Below, piece by piece: positions 43,755-52,178 of a DNA stretch of 64,000 nucleotides. Both the position numbers and the translations under genes were made by a program. The stretch is taken from NCBI RefSeq assembly GCF_003014735.1, contig NZ_PYAX01000022.1:34530-98529 (forward strand), in the 5' to 3' direction. Numbering within the stretch: position 1 is the stretch's first letter; the number at the start of each line of letters is the position of its first letter. The notes under the pieces were generated by a model. That model ran no database searches and was not told where the DNA came from. It was given only the letters and a program-made list of their open reading frames with translations. This DNA is from Saccharothrix carnea. Lineage in GTDB: Bacteria; Actinomycetota; Actinomycetes; Mycobacteriales; Pseudonocardiaceae.

Positions 43755-45775
43755 CGTGGTTCGCGGTCCTGCTGGCGGTGCTCGGCGCCGTGTTCTTCGC
43801 CTTCGCCGCACGCCTGCAGCACGACGCCGTGCGGGCGAGCGAGGGCCCGTTGCGGGTCCTGGAGCTGCTGCGCAGGCCGCGGTGGCTGCTGGGCCTGGTG
43901 TTGCTCGTCCTCGGCGCCGGTGTGCACGCGGCGGCGCTGGGGATGGCGCCGTTGAGCGTGGTGCAGCCGGTCGGCGTGGTGGCCATCGGCATCACCGCGG
44001 TCCTCGACGGTCGCCGGCGTGAGCTGCCCGCGGTCGCGTGGACCACGTTCGGCGTGGGGGCGTTCGTGCTCCTGGCCGCGGGCAGCGCCACGTCCACCGC
44101 GGTCGTGCCGGAAGCCGAGGTGAAGGCCGCGCTGCTGGCGCTCGGCCTCATCGCGGTGCCGGGCCTGGTCGGCGTGCTGTCGACCCGTCCCGCGGTGCGC
44201 GCCCTCGGTTTCGGCGCGGCGGGCGGTGTCGCCTACGGCTTCGTCTCCGTGCTCATGCGGTCGGTGTCCCAGGACGTCCAGCAGGGCGGCCTGGCGTGGA
44301 CGACCGCGTTCTCGGCGGCGGGCATCGTCGTCGCCCTCGTCGTCGGCGGCTGGTTCATCCAGCACGCCTACGCCAGCGGACCGCCGCACGTGGCGGTCGC
44401 CTGCCTCACCGTGGTGGACCCGCTCGTGGCCGTCGGCATCGGCGCGGGACTGCTCGGCGAGGCGAACCGGACCAGCCCGCTCGTGGCCGTCGCCCAGGTC
44501 GGGTGCGCCGCGATCGCCGTCGCCGGCGTCGTCGCGCTGGCCCGCACCCGAACCCTTCCCGCAGTTCCCACCAGATCGGAGACGACAGTGACCAACGGAC
44601 GCGCCATGCGGATCGTGATCGCCGCGGAGACGTTCCCCCCGGACGTCAACGGCGCGGCCCGCTTCGCCCACCGCCTCGCCACCGGTCTCGCCGGCCGCGG
44701 CCACGACGTGCACGTGATCTCCGTGTCACCGGACGGCGCGGCCCGCACGGAACGCGCTGACGGGATCACCGTGCACCGGGTGCGTTCGCACCGCACGCCG
44801 TTCCACCGCACGTTCCGCATCGGGCTGCCGTGGCAAGTGCGCAAGGACGTCGGCGCGCTGCTGGACGAGCTGCGGCCGGACCTGGTGCACGTGCAGGCGC
44901 ACTTCGTCGTGGGGCGGTACGTGCTGCGGCACGCGGCGGCTTCGGGCGTGCCGACCGTGGCGACCAACCACTTCATGCCGGAGAACCTGTTCGGGCACGC
45001 CCGCGTGCCGGCGTGGCTGCAGGGCATGGCGTCGCGGTGGGCGTGGCGCGACCTCGGCCGCGTGTTCGGCCAGGCCGACGTCGTGACCGCGCCGACGCCG
45101 CGTGCGGTGCAGTTGTTGCACGACAACGGGTTCCCGGAGCGGGCCGTTCCGGTCTCGTGCGGCATCGACATCGACCGGTACCGGCTGCGCGAGCCCGTGC
45201 GGCACACCGATGCGCCGACCGTGCTGTTCGTGGGACGGCTGGACGAGGAGAAGCGGGTCGACGAGCTGCTGCGCGCCCTGGCCCTCGTGCCGCGCTTGCA
45301 CGCCGAGATCGTCGGTGACGGCTCGTGCCGTGCGGAGTGGGAGCTGCTGGCGCGTGACCTGGGCATCTCCTCCCGGGTCCGGTTCCGCGGCTTCGTCAGC
45401 GAGTCCGAGCTGCTGGACGCCTACGCGGCTGCCGACGTGTTCTGCATGCCGGGCATCGCGGAGCTGCAGAGCCTCGCCACCATGGAGGCGATGGCCGCGG
45501 GCAAGCCGGTGGTGGTGGCCGACGCGATGGCCCTGCCGCACCTGTGCAAGCCGGGCCGCAACGGGTGGCTGTTCACGCCGGGCGACGTCCGCGGCCTGGC
45601 CGACCGCCTGCACGCCGTCACCGTCGACCCCGCCGTCACCGCCCGCATGGGCGCCGCGAGCAGCGACCTCATCGCCGCCCACGCCATCGACACCACCCTG
45701 GACACCTTCGAGTCCCTCTACGCCCGCGCCCTGGGCCTCCCGACCGTCCGCCCGACCCCAGCCCTCGCCGCCTGA
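43751..45775 (+). CDS. Fused DMT-type transporter and GT4 glycosyltransferase
   Basis: 674 residues in one uninterrupted frame. Residues 1-275 or so carry about nine TM helices of a drug/metabolite-transporter type (AARLQHDAVRASEGPLRVLELLRRPRWLLGL, AALGMAPLSVVQPVG, VVDPLVAVGIGAGLLGE). Residues 285-674 are a GT-B glycosyltransferase of family GT4 (ETFPPDVNGAARFAHRLATGLAGRGHDVHVISV, VLFVGRLDEEKRVDELLRAL, GIAELQSLATMEAMAAGKPVVVADAMALPHL). The ATG at 43751 has AGGAGG. A second start, GTG at 44588 with GGAG six bases before it, could give the glycosyltransferase alone. Acceptor unknown. Confidence 0.85.
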   Translation: MTWFAVLLAVLGAVFFAFAARLQHDAVRASEGPLRVLELLRRPRWLLGLVLLVLGAGVHAAALGMAPLSVVQPVGVVAIGITAVLDGRRRELPAVAWTTFGVGAFVLLAAGSATSTAVVPEAEVKAALLALGLIAVPGLVGVLSTRPAVRALGFGAAGGVAYGFVSVLMRSVSQDVQQGGLAWTTAFSAAGIVVALVVGGWFIQHAYASGPPHVAVACLTVVDPLVAVGIGAGLLGEANRTSPLVAVAQVGCAAIAVAGVVALARTRTLPAVPTRSETTVTNGRAMRIVIAAETFPPDVNGAARFAHRLATGLAGRGHDVHVISVSPDGAARTERADGITVHRVRSHRTPFHRTFRIGLPWQVRKDVGALLDELRPDLVHVQAHFVVGRYVLRHAAASGVPTVATNHFMPENLFGHARVPAWLQGMASRWAWRDLGRVFGQADVVTAPTPRAVQLLHDNGFPERAVPVSCGIDIDRYRLREPVRHTDAPTVLFVGRLDEEKRVDELLRALALVPRLHAEIVGDGSCRAEWELLARDLGISSRVRFRGFVSESELLDAYAAADVFCMPGIAELQSLATMEAMAAGKPVVVADAMALPHLCKPGRNGWLFTPGDVRGLADRLHAVTVDPAVTARMGAASSDLIAAHAIDTTLDTFESLYARALGLPTVRPTPALAA

Positions 45776-45780
45776 CCCCG

Positions 45781-45898
45781 CGAGAGTCCAACGCTCAGGA
45801 GCCCTGAATTCAACGCTCAGGACACAGTCCTCGTGTCGTGAGCGTTGAATTCACCGGTCGTGAGCGTTGGACTCTCGACGCCTGAGCGTTGGACTCTC
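45781..45898. repeat. Family A repeat array 3, inverted arms forming a giant hairpin
   Basis: Two forward units (CAACG cores at 45789 and 45811) face three reverse units (CGTTG cores at 45843, 45865 and 45887), all at 22-bp spacing. In each arm the unit nearest the centre carries GAATTC and the outer units carry GAGAGTC. With the GACAC/GTGTC pair at 45821-45825 and 45833-45837, about 45 bases on each side can pair around a seven-base loop. Each arm starts within about 15 bases of a convergent stop codon (45775 and 45913). It is a candidate bidirectional terminator. Confidence 0.9.
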
Positions 45899-45912
45899 GC
45901 GGTTTGGGCAGG

Positions 45913-48900
45913 TCAGTCGATGTCGGAGCCGGTGCGAGAGCGGTGTGCGGCGCGGGCGGCGACGCGGAGGCCGTTGGCGGTCAGGCGGGGACGGCCGGCG
46001 GCGTCCAAGTCGGTCAGGAACTTGAACAACATGCCGTGGCCCTCCAGCCGCTTCAGCAGCGCCGGCGCCACGTCGTCCGGCTCGAAGTCCACGATGGACA
46101 TCTGCTCCACCAACGACGTCGCGATCGTCCGCCGCGCCCGCAACGGCACCCACCACGTCGTCACCAGCAACAGCACCAGCCCGAACGCCAGCGCCGTGCC
46201 CAGCACCGCCTCCCACCCGGTGAACCGCAGCGAGAACACCTGCACCGCCGCGGCGATCACCAGCAGCACGGACCCGTACACCGCGGCCCACCCGGCGGTC
46301 GCGGACGCGGGCGGCTCGGCGGCCTCGGTGTCCCACGCCCCGTCCACCTGCCGCCACCGCCGCAGCGAACTGCCCAGCACGTACGACGTCACCGCACCGA
46401 ACACGATCGCGACCACCGTCCCGATCACCACCAGCGCCGGGTCCAGGTCGTACAGCCGGTACCGCACCACGGCCCACACACCGGCCACGATCGCCGCCGC
46501 CACCAGCACCCGCACCAGCAGCCGGGGCTTCAGCCGCACCTTGCCCAGCACGGCCAACGGCGTGCCCACCGGTGCGGGCAGGCTGCCGATGACCAGCAAC
46601 CCCACCACGACCAGCAGCACGCCACCGACCGCCACCATGCCCGTCACGGCCTGGTCGCCGGTCTCGCCGGACGCCAACGCGTCCCTGGTCCGGTCGATCG
46701 CCACCGTCACCAGCGGGATCACCGGCGACAGCAGCACCAGCCCGTGCAGCAACGTCCCTGAACGCAACGCCGCATAGCCGAACGCGGCCAGCAACGTGCC
46801 ACCGCCGAACGCCGCCGCCGGACCGAGCGCCCACGGCGGCAACAGGTCGAACAGCGACAGCACCAGCAGCGCACCGCCCAGCGCGAACCCCAGCAGCCCC
46901 AGGAACTGCGCCAACCGGCCTCCTCTGGTCAACCCGGTGATCGTCCAGTACGGCAGCAGCGCCGCCCCGCGCAACGTCCTGGTCAGCGGTTTCGCCGTGC
47001 CCAGCCCGGAGTTGTCGCTGTCGGCCACGGTGATCGCCACCGCCGCGGCCGTCGCCGCCGTCCGGATCACCTGGTCGCTGCTCGCCTCCTGCACCAGCGG
47101 CTCACGCCCGATGCCCGCCCGGTCGAACGCGCTCAACCCCCGCACGCCCACCTCGACCCGCTCCGCGTCCGTCCGCACGGGCAGCCTGGCCAGCAGCGCG
47201 GCCTGCTCCTCCAGGAACAGCTCGCCGCGCGAACGCCGGTCCGCGCCCTCGTGCCGGTCGGCCAGGATCGCGGCACGCAGCGCGGGCAGCTCCTCGCAGA
47301 TGATCCGGATGTGCAGGCCCCACGCGGCCAGCTCCGCCAGCGCCGCGCACGTCGGCGGGTGGTCGCCGTCCGGGTTCGCGTACACGTTCCCCAGCTCGGC
47401 CTTCGCCCGCCGCACGTACGGCGCCAGCTCGTCCGGCACCCCGTCGCCGAACAGCTCCACCACCAGCTCGTCGACCTTCGCCGCGGCCCGTTCCAGGGGA
47501 TCGCCACCGGCGCCGGTCAGCCGGTCCACCCGCAGCAGCCGCTTGGGGTCGAACACCACCTTGCACAGCATGGTCGCGCCGTCGAGCCGACCCCAGATCC
47601 AGTCGTTGACCCGCCAGGACCGCTTCAGGAACCCGGAGAACCGGTTCAGCGACGCACCGCCCGCCTTGTCCTCGGCGGTGAGGCTGTACTCGGCGAACGC
47701 GTTGCGCGTCTGCAGGCTGATCTGCACCAGCTCCACGGCCTGGTCGAGGCCGCCGCGGGTGTCGTCGGCCAGGCACGTCGTGGCGATCTCCAGCGCCAGC
47801 ACCCGCGACAGCCACAGCTCGCCCGCCACCAGCCCCGCCTCGGCCTCGGCGTCGGTGCGCGGCTCGGTCAGCAGCCGGTGCCACGACCGCAGCTCGCCCA
47901 CCCGCAGCTGCTCGTCGTCCAGCTGGTCGAGGATGTCGTGCGCGTCGCCGAGGACGCCCGCGATCCGGTCCACCTGCTCCCGCACCCGCTGCCCGACGCC
48001 GTCCGGCTCGTCCAGCATCTTCGCGGCGAACCGGTGGACCCGCCGTTCCCAGTACGCCTGGTCCAGCTCCTCCGCGCCGCTGGTGGTCCAGTGCTCGTCC
48101 AGCTCGATCCGGGAGGCGCGCAGCTTCGCCCGCACGTCGAACAGGTTCGTGCGGGCCAGCGCGAGCCGCTCGGCGTCCGGCATGATCCAGACCAGGCGTT
48201 TGAGCACGTCCATCGCGGCGGACGCGAGCCGTTCGGCCATCGTGACGCCCCACGGCCAGCCGTGGTCGGGCAGCGCGGTCGGCTGCGGCCGGGTCGGCAC
48301 GTACGGCAGCTTGCTGTGCTCCGCGCGGTACTCGCGCTGCGCCGCCTCGGCCGCCGCGCGGACCCGTTCGAACGTCCAGCCCGCGCCGTTCGCGCCCGGC
48401 ACCTCGAACTGGCGGGTCGTGACGTCACGGGCGGCGTGCCGGATGCGCACGTCCTCGTAGTGGTCGTGCAGGGTCGCGGCCAGCGCGTAGAGCTTGCCGG
48501 TGACCGAGCCGCCCGACGCCAGCCGGTCCAGCAGGGCGTTGCGCCCGCCGCGGCGGGAGGCGGCGTTGCGGTTGTGCTCCTCGATGCGGTCGACGTAGGT
48601 GCGGCCGCTCTGGCTGGTCAGCGCGCCGAGCAGCTTGCCGCCGGTGGCGATGGTGCTGGGCAGGGCGCCGTCCACGGGTGCCACCGGTTCCACGACCGCC
48701 TCCGGCGCGTGCGGGAACACCAGCAGCATCACCCGCCGCACCGGGCCCTCGGCGGCCATCCGGTCGATGGCCTCCAGCGCCTCCTTGGTGGGCGTGTTGA
48801 CCAGGACGCCGCCGTCCACGGCGTAGCGGGACCGGTTGTCGGTGCCGTTGGCCCAGGACGCGACCTCGGCCATGTTGGGCTTGTCGCCGTCGGGCGCGCC

Positions 48901-49560
48901 GGGTGCCACCGGGATGAACGAGGGCTCGAACGCGAACGGGAACGACGCGGACGACCGTGCGGCCAGGGCCAGGCGGCTGACCAGCGTCGGGAGCTTGTCG
49001 GCGGCGAAGTCGTCCCGACCGCCGGGATCGCGGCGGAACGAGAAGCTGCCCTGGTGGGTGGCCTGCACGAGCCGCTGGCCGAGGTCGTCGTGGGTGACCG
49101 TGGGCACGCCTGCGAGCAGTGTCGTCGTGATGCGCAGGTCGACCGGGCGGTCCTCCTGCGGGGTGAAGTCGGACGTCAGCCGCTCCAGCGCCTCCTGGAG
49201 CCGGGGGAGGAAGAACTCGTCGCCCTTGAGCAACGAGACGGGCTGGCCGCGGAACGGTGTGCGCAGCAGCTGTTCCATGCGGCCTTGCTCGGCCCACAGG
49301 TCACGCAGCCGTTCCAGTCGGGCGTTGGCGTTGACCTGCGACAACGCCAACGCGGCGCCGTTGATGCCGCCTGCCGACGTGCCCGTGATGACGTCGGCGC
49401 GCGCCGTGCTGCCGACCATGTCCAGCAGGTCGGCGTACGGGCCGTCACCCCTGGTCAACCGGTCGAGTTCGAGCACCACGCCGCCCATCCACACGGCGAG
49501 GCTCACACCCCCGTTGAGCACGACCGCGAACCGGATCTGCTCCCTCGGCACGTCGACCAT
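45913..49560 (-). CDS. Large patatin-like phospholipase (DUF3376 type) with membrane C-terminus
   Basis: 1215 residues. The patatin domain at about 8-330 has GGVSLAVWMGGVVLELDRL (oxyanion region), the nucleophile elbow GTSAG with Ser62, and catalytic Asp249 in VDGGVLVNTP. A long helical region of about 500 residues follows. Next come seven or so TM helices at about 880-1135 and a short cytoplasmic C-terminus. It should hydrolyse acyl esters of lipids, but the physiological substrate is unknown. The ATG at 49560 has GGAGGGAG six bases upstream. The gene is flanked on both sides by family A repeat arrays with inverted arms. Confidence 0.88.
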   Translation of the reverse strand: MVDVPREQIRFAVVLNGGVSLAVWMGGVVLELDRLTRGDGPYADLLDMVGSTARADVITGTSAGGINGAALALSQVNANARLERLRDLWAEQGRMEQLLRTPFRGQPVSLLKGDEFFLPRLQEALERLTSDFTPQEDRPVDLRITTTLLAGVPTVTHDDLGQRLVQATHQGSFSFRRDPGGRDDFAADKLPTLVSRLALAARSSASFPFAFEPSFIPVAPGAPDGDKPNMAEVASWANGTDNRSRYAVDGGVLVNTPTKEALEAIDRMAAEGPVRRVMLLVFPHAPEAVVEPVAPVDGALPSTIATGGKLLGALTSQSGRTYVDRIEEHNRNAASRRGGRNALLDRLASGGSVTGKLYALAATLHDHYEDVRIRHAARDVTTRQFEVPGANGAGWTFERVRAAAEAAQREYRAEHSKLPYVPTRPQPTALPDHGWPWGVTMAERLASAAMDVLKRLVWIMPDAERLALARTNLFDVRAKLRASRIELDEHWTTSGAEELDQAYWERRVHRFAAKMLDEPDGVGQRVREQVDRIAGVLGDAHDILDQLDDEQLRVGELRSWHRLLTEPRTDAEAEAGLVAGELWLSRVLALEIATTCLADDTRGGLDQAVELVQISLQTRNAFAEYSLTAEDKAGGASLNRFSGFLKRSWRVNDWIWGRLDGATMLCKVVFDPKRLLRVDRLTGAGGDPLERAAAKVDELVVELFGDGVPDELAPYVRRAKAELGNVYANPDGDHPPTCAALAELAAWGLHIRIICEELPALRAAILADRHEGADRRSRGELFLEEQAALLARLPVRTDAERVEVGVRGLSAFDRAGIGREPLVQEASSDQVIRTAATAAAVAITVADSDNSGLGTAKPLTRTLRGAALLPYWTITGLTRGGRLAQFLGLLGFALGGALLVLSLFDLLPPWALGPAAAFGGGTLLAAFGYAALRSGTLLHGLVLLSPVIPLVTVAIDRTRDALASGETGDQAVTGMVAVGGVLLVVVGLLVIGSLPAPVGTPLAVLGKVRLKPRLLVRVLVAAAIVAGVWAVVRYRLYDLDPALVVIGTVVAIVFGAVTSYVLGSSLRRWRQVDGAWDTEAAEPPASATAGWAAVYGSVLLVIAAAVQVFSLRFTGWEAVLGTALAFGLVLLLVTTWWVPLRARRTIATSLVEQMSIVDFEPDDVAPALLKRLEGHGMLFKFLTDLDAAGRPRLTANGLRVAARAAHRSRTGSDID

Positions 49561-49643
49561 CACGCACTCCCTCCCCGGGTTGCGCCCAGATCCTCCCGTA
49601 CCCCTACCTCGCCCACTCACCCCGCCCAGTTACACAAACGCGC

Positions 49644-49797
49644 GAGAGTCCAACGCCCAGACCGCGAGAGTCCAACGCTCAGCACCGGTGAATTCAACGC
49701 TCAGCGCGGGCGTGCCGGCTTGCCGCTCGTCGTGAGCGTTGAATTCAGGTGCTCTGAGCGTTGGACTCTCGCGCGGTGAGCGTTGGACTCTCGCGGG
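49644..49797. repeat. Family A repeat array 4, inverted three-unit arms
   Basis: Forward units at 49644, 49666 and 49688 (CAACG cores at 49651, 49673 and 49695) face reverse units with CGTTG cores at 49737, 49759 and 49781, all at 22-bp spacing. The inner unit of each arm carries GAATTC and the two outer ones GAGAGTC. The centre of 26 bases is unrelated. The right arm ends directly at the mptB stop codon (49798-49800), so it is in sense orientation with mptB. The left arm lies upstream of the patatin start. About 60 bases per side can pair. Confidence 0.9.
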
Positions 49798-51360
49798 TTA
49801 GGCGGAGCCGGGGAGGGGGTCGCGTTTGATCAGGGGGAGGACCTGTTTGCGGGCGACGAAGAGGCACAGGGCGAACGCGATCACGGCGCCCGTCACGGCC
49901 TGCGGCACGATGTAGGCACGCCCGTCGAACGCCGAGCCGGTCGGCGGCAGGATGACCGCGATGACCGCGCTGGCGGCGGTGGCGAAGACCCGGAAACGAC
50001 GCGCCAGCACCGCCGTGGCCAGCGGCAACGCCGCCCACAGCACGTACCACGGCTGCAGCACGGGCCCGAGCACCAGCACCGCGCCCAGACCCGCCCCCAG
50101 CCCGTTCGTGGCCTTGATCCGACCCCGGAACGCCTTCCACAGCAGCGTCGCGACGATCACCACCGACACGGCCTGCGTCACGATCCGCATCAGCACGATC
50201 ATCGACTCGGTGTGGTTGCCCAGCCCGAGCAGCAGCCCCAGCCCGCCGCCCATGAACCCCATCGCGGTCGGCGGCGACATCCAGCTCTTCACCGTCCCGG
50301 CGACGTTCAGCGTCTCCACCCACCCGAACCCGAGCCCGGTGCCCACGCACGTCCCCACCATCACCACACCCGAGATGACCAGCAACAACAGTGCCGACCG
50401 CACCAGGTCGGAGAACCGGCCACCCCACCGCCGCGCGATCATCACGCCCAGGAACCCGAGCGCCAGCGCGGCCGGGATCTTCACCGCCGCACCCATCGTG
50501 ATCATGGTCGCGCCGAGCACGATCCACAGCAGCTCTTCCCGCGTCATCGGCGCGCCCGGGACCAGCGGCATCCTGCGCAGCGCCAACTCCAGCCCCACCA
50601 GCATCAGGCCGATCGCCAGGCCCTCGTTGTGCACGCCCACGACCAGGTGGAACAGCACCAGCGGGTTCGCCGCGCCCAGCCACAGCGCGCTCACCGGCGG
50701 CACGCCGAACCGCCGGGCCAGCCGCGGCAGCGCCCACACGATCATCGCCAGCCCCAGCAGCCCCAGCAGCCGGTGCAGGAAGATGCCCGGCAGCACGCTG
50801 TCGCCGGTCACCATCGAGATGACCCGCCCGGCGGCCAGGAACAGCGGCCCGTAGGGCGCGGGCGTCTCGCGCCAGATGTTCGGCACGTTCTTCGTCAGGT
50901 CGTGCTCGACGCCCAACGCGGTGGCCGGGCCCAGCTCGTACGGGTCCTGCCCGTTGGCCGCGATCTGCGATTGCGCCAGGTAGCTGTACACGTCACGGCT
51001 GAACATGGGCAGCACGAACACCAGCGGCGTGATCCACATCAGCAGCGTGCGGTCGAGCTGGCTGCGCGACATCAGCCGGGGACGTCCCGGCCGGGCGAAC
51101 CGGCCCAGCCACAGCCACGCCGACACGATGAGGAAGATGCCGGTCCACGCGACGGCCATGGACGCGCTGGGCATCCGCGGGAACAGCCCGAGCAGCGGCG
51201 TGCCGGGCAGCGGGCTGAACACGGGCGCCGCGCCCGCCCCGAGCGAGCCGATGGCGAGCAGCAACGCGCCCACCGTGCCCCACCGGCGGATGACGTCGAG
51301 CTGTCGCCGTTCGGGGGCGTCCAGGGGTGCTGCCTCGCCGATCTCGCTCCGGTTCGCCAT
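49798..51360 (-). CDS. mptB: Alpha-1,6-mannosyltransferase MptB family
   Basis: 520 residues from the ATG at 51360; GTG at 51381 and ATG at 51366 are in-frame alternatives, and GGCGGA six bases before 51360 favours it slightly. About 13 TM helices of the GT-C fold are present, with SRDVYSYLAQSQIAANGQDPYELGP and ETPAPYGPLFLAAGR as the conserved extracytoplasmic loop holding acidic residues. MptB uses polyprenyl phosphomannose to begin the alpha-1,6 mannan core of lipomannan-type glycans. Position next to sufR matches mycobacterial Rv1459c. Confidence 0.9.
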   Translation of the reverse strand: MANRSEIGEAAPLDAPERRQLDVIRRWGTVGALLLAIGSLGAGAAPVFSPLPGTPLLGLFPRMPSASMAVAWTGIFLIVSAWLWLGRFARPGRPRLMSRSQLDRTLLMWITPLVFVLPMFSRDVYSYLAQSQIAANGQDPYELGPATALGVEHDLTKNVPNIWRETPAPYGPLFLAAGRVISMVTGDSVLPGIFLHRLLGLLGLAMIVWALPRLARRFGVPPVSALWLGAANPLVLFHLVVGVHNEGLAIGLMLVGLELALRRMPLVPGAPMTREELLWIVLGATMITMGAAVKIPAALALGFLGVMIARRWGGRFSDLVRSALLLLVISGVVMVGTCVGTGLGFGWVETLNVAGTVKSWMSPPTAMGFMGGGLGLLLGLGNHTESMIVLMRIVTQAVSVVIVATLLWKAFRGRIKATNGLGAGLGAVLVLGPVLQPWYVLWAALPLATAVLARRFRVFATAASAVIAVILPPTGSAFDGRAYIVPQAVTGAVIAFALCLFVARKQVLPLIKRDPLPGSA

Positions 51361-51465
51361 CACCATTCCGCCCGCCGTCACGTCCGCAGAGTAGCGACCG
51401 GCCTGATCCCGTGACTCGGGTCACCCGACGAGGGTCGATCTTTGCGGCGGCCGGCGAAATACGCA

Positions 51466-51480
51466 ACACTGGTGTTGTGA
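51466..51480 (+). promoter_or_regulatory. SufR operator-like site overlapping the sufR start
   Basis: ACACT-GGTGT-TGTGA at 51466-51480. From memory, the mycobacterial SufR operator upstream of the suf operon was described as ACACT-N5-TGTGA, and this matches it exactly. It also lies within the perfect 14-base palindrome CAACACTGGTGTTG at 51464-51477. The site covers the GTG start at 51477, so SufR binding would block its own operon near the transcription or translation start. Confidence 0.7.
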
Positions 51481-52178
51481 AAAACGCCGGGAGCGAGTCG
51501 ACCGTGGTGCCGTCCGGGCACGACGGGCGTACCCGGCACGCCGTCGCACGGCTCCTCCTGGAGCAGGGCCCGGTGACCGCGGCCTCGGTCGCGGAGCAGC
51601 TGGGCCTGAGCCCCACGGCGGTGCGCCGGCACATCGACGCGCTGGTGGCAGACGGCGAGGCGACCAGCAGGGAGGCCCCGCGCAGGGGTCAGCGCGGCCG
51701 GGGTCGCCCGGCCAAGCTCTTCCTGCTGACCGAGCAGGGGCGGGCCCGCTTCGGGCACGCCTACGACGACCTCGCCGTGGCCGCGTTGCGGTTCCTCGCC
51801 GAACAGGGCGGGGAGGAGGCGGTACGAACCTTCGCCGAACGACGGGTGTCCGCCTTCGTCGACCGGCACCGCACGGCCATCGTCACCCAGCCCGACGCCG
51901 CGGAGCGGGCCAAGGCCCTCGCGGTGGCCCTGACCAGGGAGGGCTACGCTGCCTCGGCGCGCCACGTGGGGGCGGGCGAGCAGCTCTGCCAGCACCTGTG
52001 CCCGGTGGCGCACGTCGCGGCGGAGTTCCCGCAGCTGTGCGAGACCGAGACGGCGGCGTTCGCCGACCTGCTCGGCACGCACGTCCAGCGCCTGGCCACC
52101 ATCGCCCGCGGCGATGCCGTGTGCACGACGCACATCCCGAACACACCCCGGATCCCAGATGGAGGGGAGCCCGCATGA
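51477..52178 (+). CDS. sufR: Fe-S cluster-sensing repressor SufR
   Basis: 233 residues. An N-terminal winged helix (RHAVARLLLEQGPVTAASVAEQLGLSPTAVRRHIDALVADGEA) is followed by a basic wing and a C-terminal cluster domain with LCQHLCPVAHVAAEFPQLCE. The cysteines are spaced CX3CX12C, which fits a 4Fe-4S ligand set. SufR represses suf genes when it holds a cluster. The GTG at 51477 appears nearly leaderless and lies in the operator-like palindrome. The stop overlaps sufB by four bases, so the regulator is the first gene of its target operon. Confidence 0.95.
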   Translation: MKNAGSESTVVPSGHDGRTRHAVARLLLEQGPVTAASVAEQLGLSPTAVRRHIDALVADGEATSREAPRRGQRGRGRPAKLFLLTEQGRARFGHAYDDLAVAALRFLAEQGGEEAVRTFAERRVSAFVDRHRTAIVTQPDAAERAKALAVALTREGYAASARHVGAGEQLCQHLCPVAHVAAEFPQLCETETAAFADLLGTHVQRLATIARGDAVCTTHIPNTPRIPDGGEPA

